Shown: positions 13,566 through 27,443, counted from the stretch's first letter. The stretch is 64,000 nt of DNA from Aristolochia californica (GCA_029961685.1 JARWKL010000008.1:33543619-33607618), one strand, 5' to 3'. Numbers and translations are program-made. Notes: generated by a model not told the origin, from the letters alone.

Positions 13566-16500
13566 TTGTACTAGTGGAATTTCCCAAACATGGGTAACAA
13601 AACTTTGGTGTTCATTTTTGGTGGGTGAAAAAATTTTCTTCACTTACATTTATTATTGTTTCCAAATTTTTTTGCGTACCTAAATTCTAAAATTTTCATT
13701 TTGTTGTGTGTTCTAATTTGCCTAATCTTCTTTCTTCATGGCAAAAATGGGAGAGTGAAAACTCAAGTTTGGATTTAGAAAAAAAAGGGAAATGCCCAAA
13801 TGCTGACCGAGATAATTTTAAAAAGTATCTGTGATTTTTTAAGGATCGTAAACTCATTTGGTTTTTTTATATATTTTGAGTTTCGCAATAATCAGAAGAG
13901 GGGGGAAGCACTTTTATCTGAGTGTTGACTCCCAATCCATAAGTCATTTCTAAGTAAAATTGTAGCCATTACACTTCATTATTCGTTCAAAACATTCTAG
14001 ATGATCCATGATTGATAGGTCTGCTTTGTGTAAAATGGGCAAAAAGTGGGTTGTTAGGCTCTGGTCCACACGTTAAGTTGACAATTCAACTTTTTCTACT
14101 CCTTGAAATTTTTGGATCATTAGGTCTTTAGCATCTACAACATGTTTCTGGCATGCATATCCACCACATTTAAAACATGTTAGGATCAATTAGAAATCTC
14201 TTTCTTATAAAATTCCACCAAGTTATTAGGGGTTGTACTAGTGGAATTTTCAAAACCTGGATAAAAAAAAGTTGGTGTTAATTTTGGTGCCTGAAAAATT
14301 TTTCTTCACTTACATTTATTATTGTTTTCAAATTTTTGCCTTATCTTTTTAATTTAAGACCAAAATGGGAGAGTGAAAACTCAATTTTGGATTAGAAAAA
14401 AATTGAACGGCCAAAACGGAAATGCACAAATGCCGAGAGAGATAATTCCAAAAAGGATCTGTGATTTTTTAAGGATTGTAAACTCATTTAGTTTTTTTAT
14501 ATATTTTGGGTTTCACAATCATTGGAAGAGGGGGAAGGCATTTTTATCTTAGTGTTGATTCCCAAACCATAAGTCATTTCTAACTAAAATTATAGCCGTT
14601 ACACATCATTAATTGATCGAAACATTCACGATGATCAATGACTGTTAAGTCCAATTTTTGTAAAATAGTCAAAAAGTGGGATGTTAGGCTCTGGTCTACA
14701 CATTAACTTGGGATTACGACTTTTTCAACTCCTTGATATTTTTGGATAATTAGGTCATTAGCATCTTCAACACGTTTCTGGCATGCATATCCACCACATT
14801 TAAAACATGTTAGGATCAATTAGAAATCTCTTTCTTATAAAATTTCACGAAGCAATTAGGTGTTGTACTAGTGGAATTTCCCAAAGATGGGTAACAAACT
14901 TTGGTGTTCATTTTTGGTGCGTGAAAAAATTATCTTCACTTACATTTATTATTTTTTTCAATTTTTTTTGCTTACATAAAATCTAAAATTTTCATTTTTT
15001 TGTGTGATCTAATTTGCCTTATCTTTTTTGTTTACGACAAAATAGCTGAGTGAAAACTCGAGTTTGGATTACAGAAAAAAGTGAACATCCAAAATGGAAA
15101 TACACAAATGCTGAGAGAGATAATTCCAAAAAGTATCTGTGATTTTTTAAGGATGGTTAACTCTTTTAGTTTTTTAAAATATTTTGGTTTCTCAATCTGC
15201 GGAAGAGGGGGGAGGCATTTTTATCTAAAAGTTGACTCCCAAACCATAAGTCATTTCTAACTAAAATTATAGCCGTTACACATTATTAATCAATCAAAAC
15301 ATTCATGATGATCTATGATTGTTAGGTCCACTTTTTGTAAAACAGGCAAAAAGTGGGTTGTTAGGCTCTGGTCCACACGTTAACTTGAGAATTCAACTTT
15401 TTCTACTCCATGAAGTTTTTGGATCATTAGGTCATTAGCATCTTCAACATGTTTCTGGCATGCATATCCAACACATTTAAAATATGTTAGGATCAATTAG
15501 AAATCTCGTTCTTATAAAATTCCACCAAGCTATTAGGGGTTGTACTAGTGGAATTTACTAAACATGGGTAACAAAACTTCTGTGTTAATTTTTGTGCATG
15601 AAAAAAATTTCTTCACTTACATTTATTATTGTTTTAATTTTTTTTTTTGCATCCATAAACTCTAAAATTTCCATTTTGTAGTGTGATCTAATTTGCCTTA
15701 ACTTTTTTATTTACGACAAAAATGGTAGAGTGAAAAATCAAGTTTGGATTAGAAAAAAACTGAACAACCAAAATGGAAATGGACATGCTGAGAGAGATAT
15801 TTCCAAAAAGCATCTGTGAGTTTTTAAGGATTGTAAACTCTTTTAGTTTTTTGATATATTTTGGGTTTCGCAATCATCGGAAGAGGGGGGAGGCATTTTA
15901 TCAGAGGGTTGACTCCCAAAACTTAAATCATTTCCAACTAAAATTATAGTAGTAACACTTGATTAATAGATCAAAACATTCATAATGATCTATGATTGTT
16001 AGGTCCGCTTTTTGTAAAATAGGCAAAAAGTGGGTTGTTAGGCTCTCGTCCACACGTTAACTGGAGAATTCAACTTTTTCTACTCCTTGAAATTTTTTGA
16101 TCATTAGCTCATTAGCATCTTCAACATGTTTCTGGCATGTATATCCAGCACATTTAAAACATGTTAGGATCAATTAGAAATCTCTTTCTTATAAAATTCC
16201 ACCAAGCTATTAGGGGTTGTACTAGTGGAATTTCCCAAATAAGGGTAACAAAAGTTTGGTGTTCATTTTTTGTGCGTGAAAAAATTTCTTCAGTTACATT
16301 TATTATTGTTTTATATTTTTTTTGCATACATAAACTCTAAAATTTTCATTTTGTTGTGTGCTCTAGTTTGCCTTATCTTTTTTGTTTACGACAAAAATGG
16401 GAGAGTAAAAACTCAAATTTGGATTAGAAAAAAAAATGAACATCCAAAATGGAAATGAACAAATGCAGTGATAGATAATTCCAAAAAGTATCTTTGATTT

Positions 16501-16854
16501 TTTAAGGATAGTAAACTCTTTTAGTTTTTTTATATATTTTGGGTTTCGCAATCATCGGAAGAGGGGGGAGGCCTTTTTATCTGACTGTTCACTCCCAAAC
16601 CATAAGTCATTTCTAACTAAAGTTAAAGCCGTTACAAATCATTAATCTATCAAAACATTCGCGATAATCTATGATTGGTAGGTTTGGCTCTGGTCCACAC
16701 GTTAACTTTAGTATTCAACACTCCTTGAAATTTTTGGATCATTAGCTTTTTATCATCTTCAACATGTTTCTTGCATGCATATCCACCACATTTAAAACAT
16801 TGTAGGATCAATTAAAAATATCTTTCTTATAATATTCCACAAGCCTATTAGGAG
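13566..16854 (+). repeat. HOR copy 5, A-B-C-D-E (3,289 bp)
   Basis: Starts: A 13566, B 14233, C 14863, D 15540, E 16217. The unit is about 12 bp short because the A monomer has lost the attgaacatccaa segment near 13780, between A-runs (ggatttagaaaaaaaaggg). The D monomer is a distinct subtype with ggacatgctgagagagatat, lacking three bases (ata) present in copies 1-4. That subtype recurs in copy 6 and twice in the following rearranged block. Confidence 0.9.
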
Positions 16855-19800
16855 TTGTACTAGTGCATTTTCCCAAACATGGGTAACAAAACTTTGGTGT
16901 TCATTTTTGGTGCGTGAAAAAATTTTCTTCACTTACATTTATTATTGTTTCCAAATTTTTTTGCGTACATAAATTCTAAAATTTTCATTTTGTTGTGTGA
17001 TCTAATTTGCCTAATCTTCTTTCTTCATGACAAAAATGGGAGAGTGAAAACTCAAGTTTGGATTAGAAAAAAAATTGAACATCCAAAAGGGAAATGCCCA
17101 AATGCTAACAGAGATAATTTCAAAAAGTATCTGTGATTTTTTAAGGATCGTAAACTCTTTTGGTTTTTTTTATTTTTTGAGTTTCGCAATAATCAGAAGA
17201 GGGGGGAAGCATTTTTATCTGAGTGTTGACTCCCAATCCATAAGTCATTTCTAAGTAACATTGTAGCTGTTACACTTCATTATTCGATCAAAACATTCTA
17301 GATGATCCATGATTGTTAGGTCCGCTTTTTGTAAAATGGGCAAAAAGTGGGTTGTTAGGCTCTGGTCCACACGTTAAGTTGACAATTCAACTTTTTCTAC
17401 TCCTTGAAATTTTTGGATCATTAGGTCATTAGCATCTACCACATGTTTCTGGCATGCATATCCACCACATTTAAAACATGTTAGGATCAATTAGAAATCT
17501 CTTTCTTATAAAATTCCACCAAGTTATTAGGGGTTGTACTAGTGGAATTTTCTAAACATGGATAAAAAAACGTTGGTGTTCATCTTGGTGCCTGAAAAAA
17601 TTATCTTCACTTACATTTATTATTGTTTTCAAATTTTTGCCTTATCTTTTTTGTTTACGACCAAAATGGGAGAGTGAAAACTCAATTTTGGATTAGAAAA
17701 AAATTGAACGGCCAAAACGAAAATGCACAAATGCCGAGAGAGATAATTCCAAAAAGGATGTGTGATTTTTTAAGGATTGTAAACTCATTTAGTTTTTTTA
17801 TATATTTTGGGTTTCACAATCATTGGAAGAGGGCGAAGGCATTTTTATCTTAGTGTTGACTCCCAAACCATAAGTCATTTCTATCTAAAATTATAGCCGT
17901 TAAACATCATTAATTGATCGAAACATTCACGATGATCAATGACTGTTAAGTCCAATTTTTGTAAAATACTCAAAAAGTGGGATGTTAGGCTCTGGTCCAC
18001 ACATTAACTTGAGATTACGACTTTTTCTACTCCTTGATATTTTTGGATAATTAGGTCATTAGAATCTTCAACAAGTTTCTGGCATGCATATCCACCACAT
18101 TTAAAACATGTTAGGATCAATTAGAAATCTCTTTCTTATAAAATTTCACGAAGCAATTAGGTGTTGTACTAGTGGAATTTTCCAAAGATGGGTAACAAAC
18201 TTTGGTGTTCATTTTTGGTGCGTGAAAAAATTAACTTCACTTACATTTATTATTTTTTTCAATTTTTTTTGCTTACATAAGATCTAAAATTTTCATTTTT
18301 TTGTGTGATCTAATTTGCCTTATCTTTTTTGTTTTCGACAAAATAGCTGAGTGAAAACTCAAGTTTGGATTACAGAAAAAAGTGAACATCCAAAATGGAA
18401 ATACACATATGCTGAGAGAGATAATTCCAAAAAGTATCTGTGATTTTTCAAGGATGGTTAACTCTTTTAATTTTTTAAAATATTTTGGTTTCTCAATCTG
18501 CTGAAGAGGGGGGAGGCATTGTTATCTAAAAGTTGACTCCCAAACCATAAGTCATTTCTAACTAAAATTATAGCCGTTACACATTATTAATCAATCAAAA
18601 CATTCATGATGATCTATGATTGTTAGGTCCACTTTTTGTAAAATAGGCAAAAAGTGGGTTGTTAGGCTCTGGTCCACACGTTAACTTGAGAATTCAACTT
18701 TTTCTACTCCATGAAGTTTTTGGATCATTAGCTCATTAGCATCTTCAACATGTTTCTGGCATGAATATCCAACACATTTAAAATATGTTAGGATCAATTA
18801 GAAATCTCTTTCTTATAAAATTCCACCAAGCTATTAGGGGATATACTAGTGGAATTTACTAAACATGGGTAACAAAACTTATGTGTTCATTTTTGTGCAT
18901 GAAAAAAATTTCTTCACTTACATTTATTATTGTTTTAATTTTTTTTTCATCCATAAACTCTAAAATTTCCATTTTGTAGTGTGATCTAATTTGCCTTAAC
19001 ATTGTTATTTACGACAAAAATGGGAGAGTGAAAAATCAAGTTTGGATTAGAAAAATACTGAACAACCAAAATGGAAATGGACATGCTGAGAGAGATATTT
19101 CCAAAAAGTATCTGTGAGTTTTTAAGGATTGTAAACTCTTTTAGTTTTTTAATATATTTTGGGTTTCGCAATCATCGGAAGAGGGGGGAGGCATTTTTAT
19201 CTGAGGGTTGACTCCCAAAACTTAAATCATTTCCAACTAAAATTATAGTGGTAACACATGATTAATCGATCAAAACATTCATAATGATATATGATTGTTA
19301 GGTCCGCTTTTTGTAAAATAGGCAAAAAGTGGGTTGTTAGGCTCTTGTCCACACATTAACTTGAGAATTCAACTTTTTCTACTCCTTGAAATTTTTGGAT
19401 CATAAGGTCATTAGCATCTTCAACATGTTTCTGGCATGTATATGCACCATATTTAAAACATGTTAGGATCAATTAGAAATCTCTTTCTTATAAAATTCCA
19501 CCAAGCTATTAGGGGTTGTACTAGTGGAATTTCCCAAACATGGGTAACAAAAGTTTGGTGTTCATTTTTGGTGCGTGAAAAAATTTCTTCACTTACATTT
19601 CTTATTGTTTTATATTTTTTTTGCATACATAAACTCTAAAATTTTCATTTTGTTGTGTGCTCTAGTTTGCCTTATCTTTTTTGTTTACGAAAAAAATGGG
19701 AGAGTGAAAACTCAAATTTGGATTAGAAAAAAAAACTGAACATCCAAAATGGAAATGAACAATTGCAGTGATAGATAATTCCAAAAAGTATCTTTGATTT

Positions 19801-20154
19801 TTTAAGGATTGTAAACTCTTTTAGGTTTTTTATATATTTTGGGTTTCGCAATCATCGGAAGAGGGGGGAGGCCTTTTTATCTGACTGTTCACTCCCAAAC
19901 CATAAGTCATTTCTAACTAAAGTTAAAGCCGTTACAAATCATTAATCGATCAAAACATTCGCGATAATCTGTGATTGGTAGGTTTGGCTCTGGTCCACAC
20001 GTTAACTTTAGAATTCAACACTCCTTGAAATTTTTGGATCATTAGCTTATTATCATCTTCAACATGTTTCTTGCATGCATATCCACCACATTTAAAACAT
20101 TGTAGGATCAATTAAAAATCTCTTTCTTATAATATTCCACAATGCTATTAGGAG
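16855..20154 (+). repeat. HOR copy 6, A-B-C-D-E (3,300 bp)
   Basis: Starts: A 16855, B 17534, C 18164, D 18841, E 19516. The phase mark of D is mutated (atatactagt). D is the short subtype (ggacatgctgagagagatat), as in copy 5. The B unit has the aaacatggataaaaaaacg form also seen near 26830. Confidence 0.9.
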
Positions 20155-21466
20155 TTGTACTAGTGCAATTTCCCAAACATGGGTAACAAAACTTTGGTGT
20201 TCATTTTTGGTGCGTGAAAAATTTTTCTTCACTTACATTTATTATTGTTTCCAAATTTCTTTGCGTACATAAATTCTAAAATTTTCATTTTGTTGTGTGA
20301 TCTAATTTGCCTAATCTTCTTTCTTCATGGCAAAAATGGGAGAGTGAAAACTCAAGTTTGGAATAGAAAAAAAATTGAACATCCAAAAGGGAAATGCCCA
20401 AATGCTGACAGAGATAATTTCAAAAAGTATCTGTGAATTTTTAAGGATCGTAAACTCTTTTGGTTTTTTTATATATTTTGAGTTTCGTAATAATCAGAAG
20501 TGGGGGGAAGCATTTTTATCTGAGTGTTGACTCCCAATCCATAAGTCATTTCTAAGTAAAATTGTGGCCGTTACACATCATTATTCGATCAAAACATTCT
20601 AGATGATCCATGATTGTTAGGTCCGCTTTTTGTAAAATGGGCAAAAAGTGGGTTGTTAGACTCTGGTCCACACGTTAAGTTGACAATTCAACTTTTTCTA
20701 CTCCTTGAAATTTTTGGATCATTAGGTCATTAGCATCTACAACATGTTTCTGGCATGCATATCCACCACACTTAAAACATGTTAGGATCAATTAGAAATC
20801 TCTTTCTTATAAAATTCCACCAAGTTATTTGGGGTTGTGCTAGTGGAATTTTCCAAACATGCATAAAAAAATGTTGGTGTTCATTTTGGTGCCTGAAAAA
20901 ATTTTCTTCACTTACATTTATTATTGTTTTCAAATTTTTGACTTATCTTTTTTTATTTACGACCAGAATGGGAGAGTGAAAACTCAATTTTGGATTAGAA
21001 AAAAATTGAACGGCCAAAACGGAAATGCACAAATGCCGAGAGAGATAATTCCAAAAAGGATCTGTGATTTTTTAACGATTGTAAACTCATTTAGTTTTTT
21101 TTATATATTTTGGGTTTCACAATCATTGGAAGAGGGGGAAGGCAGTTTTATCTTAGTGTTGACTCCCAAACAATAAGTCATTTCTAACTAAAATTATAGC
21201 CGTTACACATCATTAATTGATCGAAACATTCACGATGATCAATGACTGTTAAGTCCAATTTTTGTAAAAGAGTCAAAAAGTGGGATGTTAGGCTCTGGTC
21301 CACACATTAACTTGAGATTATGACTTTTTCTACTCCTTGATATTTTTGGATAATTAGGTCATTAACATCTTCAACAAGTTTCTGGCATGCATATCCACCA
21401 CATTTAAAACATGTTAGGATCAATTAGAAATCTCTTTCTTATAAAATTTCACGAAGCAATTAGGTG

Positions 21467-22146
21467 TTGTACTAGTGGAATTTCCCAAAGATGGGTAACA
21501 AACTTTGGTGTTCATTTTTGGTGCGTGAAAAAATTATTTTCACTTACATTTATTATTTTTTTCAATTTTTTTTGCTTACATAAACTCTAAAATTTTCATT
21601 TTGTTGAGTGATCTATTTGCCTTATCTTTTTTTGTTTACGACAAAAATGGGAGAGTGAAAACTCAAGTTTGGATTAGAAAAAAAATTGAACATCCAAAAT
21701 TGAAATGCACAAATGCCGAGAGAGATAATTCCAAAAAGGATCTGTGATTTTTTAAGGATTGTAAACTCATTTAGTTTTTTTTATATATTTTGGGTTTCAC
21801 AATCATTGGAAGAGGGGGAAGGCATTTTTATCTTAGTGTTGACTCCCAAACCATAAGTCATTTCTAACTAAAATTATAGCCGTTACACATCATTAATTGA
21901 TCAAAACATTCACGATGATCACTGACTGCTAAGTCCAATTTTTGTAAAATAGTCAAAAAGTGGGATGTTAGGCTCTGGTCCACACATTAACTTGAGATTA
22001 CGACTTTTTCTACTCCTTGATATTTTTGGATAATTAGTTCATTAGCATCTTCCACACGTTTCTGGCATGCATATCCACCACATTTAAAACATGTTAGGAT
22101 CAATTAGAAATCTCTTTCTTATAAAATTTCATGAAGCAATTAGGTG
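21467..22146 (+). repeat. Chimeric C/B monomer
   Basis: The first part is type C (cccaaagatgggtaacaaac, ttattttcacttac). From about 21580 it reads aaactctaaaattttcattt and ttgttgagtgatctatttgc, a form typical of the distant monomeric array (compare near 60570) rather than of HOR monomers, which have gatctaatttgcc. From about 21710 it is type B (ccgagagagataattcc, aaactcatttag, gagggggaaggc, the gagattacgac end). The mosaic suggests conversion or crossing-over involving three sequence classes. It is not a coding feature. Confidence 0.75.
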
Positions 22147-24039
22147 TTGTACTAGTGGAATTTCCCAAAGATGGGTAAAAAACTTTGGTGTTCATTTTTG
22201 GTGCGTGAAAAAATTATCTTCACTTACATTTATTATTTTTTTCAATTTTTTTTGCTTACATAAAATCTAAAATTTTCATTTTTTTGTGTGATCTAATTTG
22301 CCTTATCTTTTTTGTTTACGACAAAATAGCTGAGTGAAAACTCAAGTTTGGATTACAAAAAAAAGTGAACATCCAAAATGGAAATACACAAATGCTGAGA
22401 GAGAAAATTCCACAAAGTATCTGTGATTTTTTAAGGATGGTTAACTCTTTTAGTTTTTTAAAATATTTTGGTTTCTCAATCTGCGGAAGAGGGGGGAGGC
22501 ATTTTTATCTAAATGTTGACTCCCAAACCATACGTCATTTCTAACTAAAATTATAGCCGTTACACATTATTAATCATTCAAAACATTCATAATGATCTAT
22601 GATTGTTAGGTCCACTTTTTGTAAAATAGGCAAAAAGTGGGTTGTTAGGCTCTGGTCCACACGTTAACTTGAGAATTCAACTTTTTCTTCTCCATGAAGT
22701 TTTTGGATCATTAGGTCATTAGCATCTTCAACATGTTTCTGGCATGCATATCCAACACATTTAAAATATGTTAGGATCAATTAGAAATCTCGTTCTTAGA
22801 AAATTCCACCAAGCTATTAGGGGTTGTACTAGTGGAATTTACTAAACATGGGTAACAAAACTTATGTGTTAATTTTTGTGCATGAAAAAATTTTCTTCAC
22901 TTACATTTATTATTGTTTTAATTTTTTTTTGCATCCATAAACTCTAAAATTTCCATTTACTAGTGTGATCTAATTTTCCTTAACTTTTTTATTTACGACA
23001 AAAATGGGAGAGTGAAAAATCAAGTTTGGATTAGAAAAAAACTGAACAACCAAAATGGAAATTGACATGCTGAGAGAGATATTTCCAAAAAGTATCTGTG
23101 AGTTTTTAAGGATTGTAAACTCTTTTAGTTTTTTGATATATTTTGGGTTTCACAATCACCGGAAGAGGGGGGAGGCATTTTTATCTGAGGGTTGACTCCC
23201 AAAACTTAAATCATTTCCAACTAAAATTATAGTAGTAACACATGATTAATCGATCAAAACATTCATAATGATCTATGATTGTTAGGTCCGCTTTTTGTAA
23301 AATAGGCAAAAAGTGGGTTGTTAGGCTCTCGTTCACATGTTAACTTGAGAATTCAACTTTTTCTACTTCTTGAAATTTTTGGATCATTAGGTCATTAGCA
23401 TCTTCAACATGTTTCTGGCATGTATATCCACCACATTTAAAACATGTTAGGATCAATTAGAAATCTCTTTCTTATAAAATTCACCAAGCTATTAGGGGTT
23501 GTCCTAGTGGAATTTCCCAAACATGGGTAACAAAAGTTTGGTGTTCATTTTTGGTGCGTGAAAAAATTTCTTCACTTACATTTATTATTGTTTTATATTT
23601 TTTTTGCATACATAAAATCTAAAATTTTCATTTTGTTGTGTGCCCTAGTTTGCCTTATCTTTTTTTTTTTTACGAAAAAAATGGGAGAGTGAAAACTCAA
23701 ATTTGGATTAGAAAAAAAACTGAACATCCAAAATGGAAATGAATAAATGCAGTGATAGATAATTCCAAAAAGTATCTTTGATTTTTTAAGGATTGTAAAC
23801 TCTTTTAGTTTTTTTATATATTTTGGGTTTCGCAATCATCGGAAGAGGGGGGAGGCCTTTTTATCTGACTGTTCACTCCCAAACCATAAGTCATTTCTAA
23901 CTAAAGTTAAAGCCGTTACAAATCATTAATCGGTCAAAACATTCGCGATAATCTGTGATTGGTAGGTTTGGCTCTTGTCCACACGTTAACTTTAGAATTC
24001 AACACTCCTTGAAATTTTTGGATCATTAGCTTATTATCA

Positions 24040-24138
24040 TCTTCAACATGTTTCTTGCATGCATATCCACCACATTTAAAACATGTTAGGATCAATTTGA
24101 AATCTCTTTCTTATAAAATTTCACGAAGCAATTAGGTG
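24040..24138 (+). repeat. E-to-C recombination junction
   Basis: Sequence is type E up to ttgcatgcatatccacca and catttaaaacat (about 24054-24083). It then changes to gttaggatcaatttgaaatc and tttcacgaagcaattagg, the end that normally leads into C, instead of the E end (tgtaggatcaattaaaaatc, cacaaggc). The switch falls in a stretch identical in both types, as expected for homologous unequal exchange removing one A and one B (about 1.3 kb). Confidence 0.78.
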
Positions 24139-26133
24139 TTGTACTAGTGGAATTTCCCAAAGATGGGTAAAAAACTTTGGTGTTCATTTTTGGTGCGTGA
24201 AAAAATTATCTTCACTTACATTTATTATTTTTTTCAATTTTTTTTGCTTACTTAAAATCTAAAATTTTCATTTTTTTGTGTGATCTAATTTGCCTTATCT
24301 TTTTTGTTTACGACAAAATAGCTGAGTGAAAACTCAAGTTTGGATTACAAAAAAAAGTGAACATCCAAAATGGAAATACACAATGCTGAGAGAGATAATT
24401 GCAAAAAGTATCTGTGATTTTTTAAGGATGGTTAACTCTTTTAGTTTTTTTAAATATTTTGGTTTCTAAATCTGCGGAAGAGGGGGGAGGCATTTTTTAT
24501 CTAAATGTTGACTCCCAAACCATAAGTCATTTCTAACTAAAATTATAGCCGTTACACATTATTAATCAATCAAAACATTCATGATGATCTATGATTGTTA
24601 GGTCCACTTTTTGTAAAATAGGCAAAAAGTGGGTTGTTAGGCTCTGGTCCACACGTTAACTTGAGAATTCAACTTTTTCTACTCCATGAAGTTTTTGGAT
24701 CATTAGGTCATTAGCATCTTCAACATGTTTCTGGCATGCATATCCAACACATTTAAAATATGTTAGGATCAATTAGAAATCTCGTTCTTATAAAATTCCA
24801 CCAAGCTATTAGGGGTTGTACTAGTGGAATTTACTAAACATGGGTAACAAAATTTATGTGTTAATTTTTGTGCATGAAAAAATTTTCTTCACTTACATTT
24901 ATTTTTTTTTTAATTTTTTTTTTGCATCCATAAACTCTAAAATTTCCATTTTGTAGTGTGATCTAATTTGCCTTAACTTTTTTATTTACGACAAAAATGG
25001 GAGAGTGAAAAATCAAGTTTGGATTAGAAAAAAACTGAACAACCAAAATGGAAATGGACATGCTGAGAGAGATGTTTCCAAAAAGTATCTGTGAGTTTTT
25101 AAGGATTGTAAACTCTTTTAGTTTTTTGATATATTTTGGGTTTCACAATCATCGGAAGAGGGGGGAGGCATTTTTATCTGAGGGTTGACTCCCAAAACTT
25201 AAATCATTTCCAACTAAAATTATAGTAGTAACACATGATTAATCGATCAAAACATTCATAATGATCTATGATTGTTAGGTCCGCTTTTTGTAAAATAGGC
25301 AAAAAGTGGGTTGTTAGGCTCTCGTCCACACGTTAACTTGAGAATTCAACTTTTTCTACTCCTTGAAATTTTTTGCTCATTAGCTCATTAGCATCTTCAA
25401 CATGTTTTTGGCATGTATATCCACCACATTTAAAACATGTTAGGATCAATTAGAAATCTCTTTCTTATAAAATTCCACCAAGCTATTAGGGGTTGTACTA
25501 GTGGAATTTCCCAAACATGCGTAACAAAAGTTTGGTGTTCCTTTTTGGTGCATGAAAAAATTTCTTCACTTACATTTATTATTGTTTTATATTTTTTTTG
25601 CATACATAAACTCTAAAATTTTCATTTTGTTCTGTGCTCTAGTTTACCTTATCTTTTTTTTTTTTTACGACAAAAATGGGAGAGTGAAAACTCAAATTTG
25701 GATTAGAAAAAAAACTGAACATCCAAAATGGAAATGAACAAATGCAGAGATAGATAGTTCCAAAAAGTATCTTTGATTTTTTATGGATTGTAAACTCTTT
25801 TAGTTTTTTTATATATTTTGGGTTTCGCAATCATCGGAAGAGGGGGGAGGCATTTTTCTCTGGCTGTTCACTCCCAAACCATAAGTCATTTCTAACTAAA
25901 GTTAAAGCCGTTACAAATCATTAATCGATCAAAACATTCACGATAATCTGTGATTGGTAGGTTTGGCTCTGGTCCACACGTTAACTTTAGAATTCAACAC
26001 TCCTTGAAATTTTTGGATCATTAGCTTTTTATCATCTTCAACATGTTTCTTGCATGCATATCCACCACATTTAAAACATTGTAGGATCAATTAAAAATCT
26101 CTTTCTTATAATATTCCACAAGGCTATTAGGAG

Positions 26134-27443
26134 TTGTACTAGTGGAATTTCCCAAACATGGGTAACAAAACTTTGGTGTTCATTTTTGGTGCGTAAAAAA
26201 TTTTTCTTCACTTACATTTATTATTGTTTCCAAATTTTTTTGCGTACATAAATTCTAAAATTTTCATTTTGTTGTGTGATCTAATGTGCCTAATAATCTT
26301 TCTTCATGGCAAAAATGGGAGAGTGAAAACTCAAGTTTGGATTAGAAAAAAAATTGAACATCCAAAAGGGAAATGCCCAAATGCTGACAGAGATAATTTC
26401 AAAAAGTATCTGTGATTTTTTAAGGATCGTAAACTCTTTTGGTTTTTTTATATATTTTGAGTTTCGCAATAATCAGAAGAGGGGGGAAGCATTTTTATCT
26501 GAGTGTTGACTCCCAATCCATAAGTCATTTCTAAGTAAAATTGTAGCCATTACACATCATTATTCGAACAAAACATTCTAGATGATCCATGATTGTTAGG
26601 TCCGCTTTTTGTAAATTGGGCAAAAAGTGGGTTGTTAGGCTCTGGTCCACACGTTAAGTTGACAATTCAACTTTTTCTACTCCTTGAAATTTTTGGATCA
26701 TTAGGTCATTAGCATCTACAACATGTTTCTGGCTTGCATATCCAGCATATTTAAGACATGTTAGGATCAATTAGAAATCTCTTTCTTATAAAATTCCACA
26801 GAGTTATTAGGGGTTGTACTAGTGGAATTTTCCAAACATGGATAAAAAAACGTTGGTGTTCATTTTGGTGCCTAAAAAAATTTTCTTCACTTACATTTAT
26901 TATTGTTTTCAAATTTTTGCCTTATCTTTTTTGTTTACGACCAAAATGGGAGAGTGAAAACTCAATTTTGGATTAGAAAAAAATTGAACGGCCAAAACGG
27001 AAATGCACAAATGCCGAGAGAGATAATTCCAAAATGTATCTGTGATTGTTTAAGGATTGTAAACTCATTTAGTTTTTTTATATATTTTGGGTTTCACTAT
27101 CATTCGAAGAAGGGGATGGCATTTTTATCTTAGTGTTGACTCCCAAACCATAAGTCATTTCTAACTAAAATTATAGCCTTTACACATCATTAATTGATTG
27201 AAACATTCACGATGATCAATGATTGTTAGGTCCACTTTTATTAAAATAGTCAAAAAGTGGGTTGTTAGGCTCTGGTCCACACATTAACATGAGATTACGA
27301 CTTTTTCTACTCCTTGATATTTTTGGATCATTAGGTCATTAGCATCTTCAACATGTTTCAGGCATGCATATCCACCACATTTAAAACATGTTAGGATCAA
27401 TTAGAAATCATTTTCTTATAAAATTCCACCAAGCTATTAGGGG
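26134..27443 (+). repeat. Last HOR copy, monomers A and B
   Basis: A starts at 26134 (gagttgtactagtggaattt, ttcatggcaaaaatggg) and B at 26814 (aaacatggataaaaaaacg, aattgaacggcc). The end of B (gagattacgac, ccttgatatttttgg) is normal until about 27320. It then takes on generic variants (ggatcattagg, accaagctattagg) and leads into a D-type start instead of C. C and E of this copy are absent. Confidence 0.85.

Larger units (their letters stand above)
20155..26133 (+). repeat. Rearranged HOR block, order A-B-C/B-C-D-E-C-D-E (5,979 bp)
   Basis: Starts: A 20155, B 20835, C/B chimera 21467, C 22147, D 22824, E 23499, C 24139, D 24816, E 25493. Two departures from the A-B-C-D-E order are visible: an extra chimeric monomer after B, and an E followed directly by C with A and B missing. 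Both fit unequal exchange between misaligned monomers. Monomers around the breaks are otherwise typical of copies 5 and 6, including the short D subtype at 22824 and 24816. Confidence 0.87.

Noticed and set aside
20155..26133. Assembly error as the sole cause of the irregular HOR order
   Set aside because: Not excluded, but the chimeric monomer and the E-to-C switch carry internally consistent subtype variants and fall in shared identical stretches, as expected for real recombination. Kept as features with a read-support check suggested.
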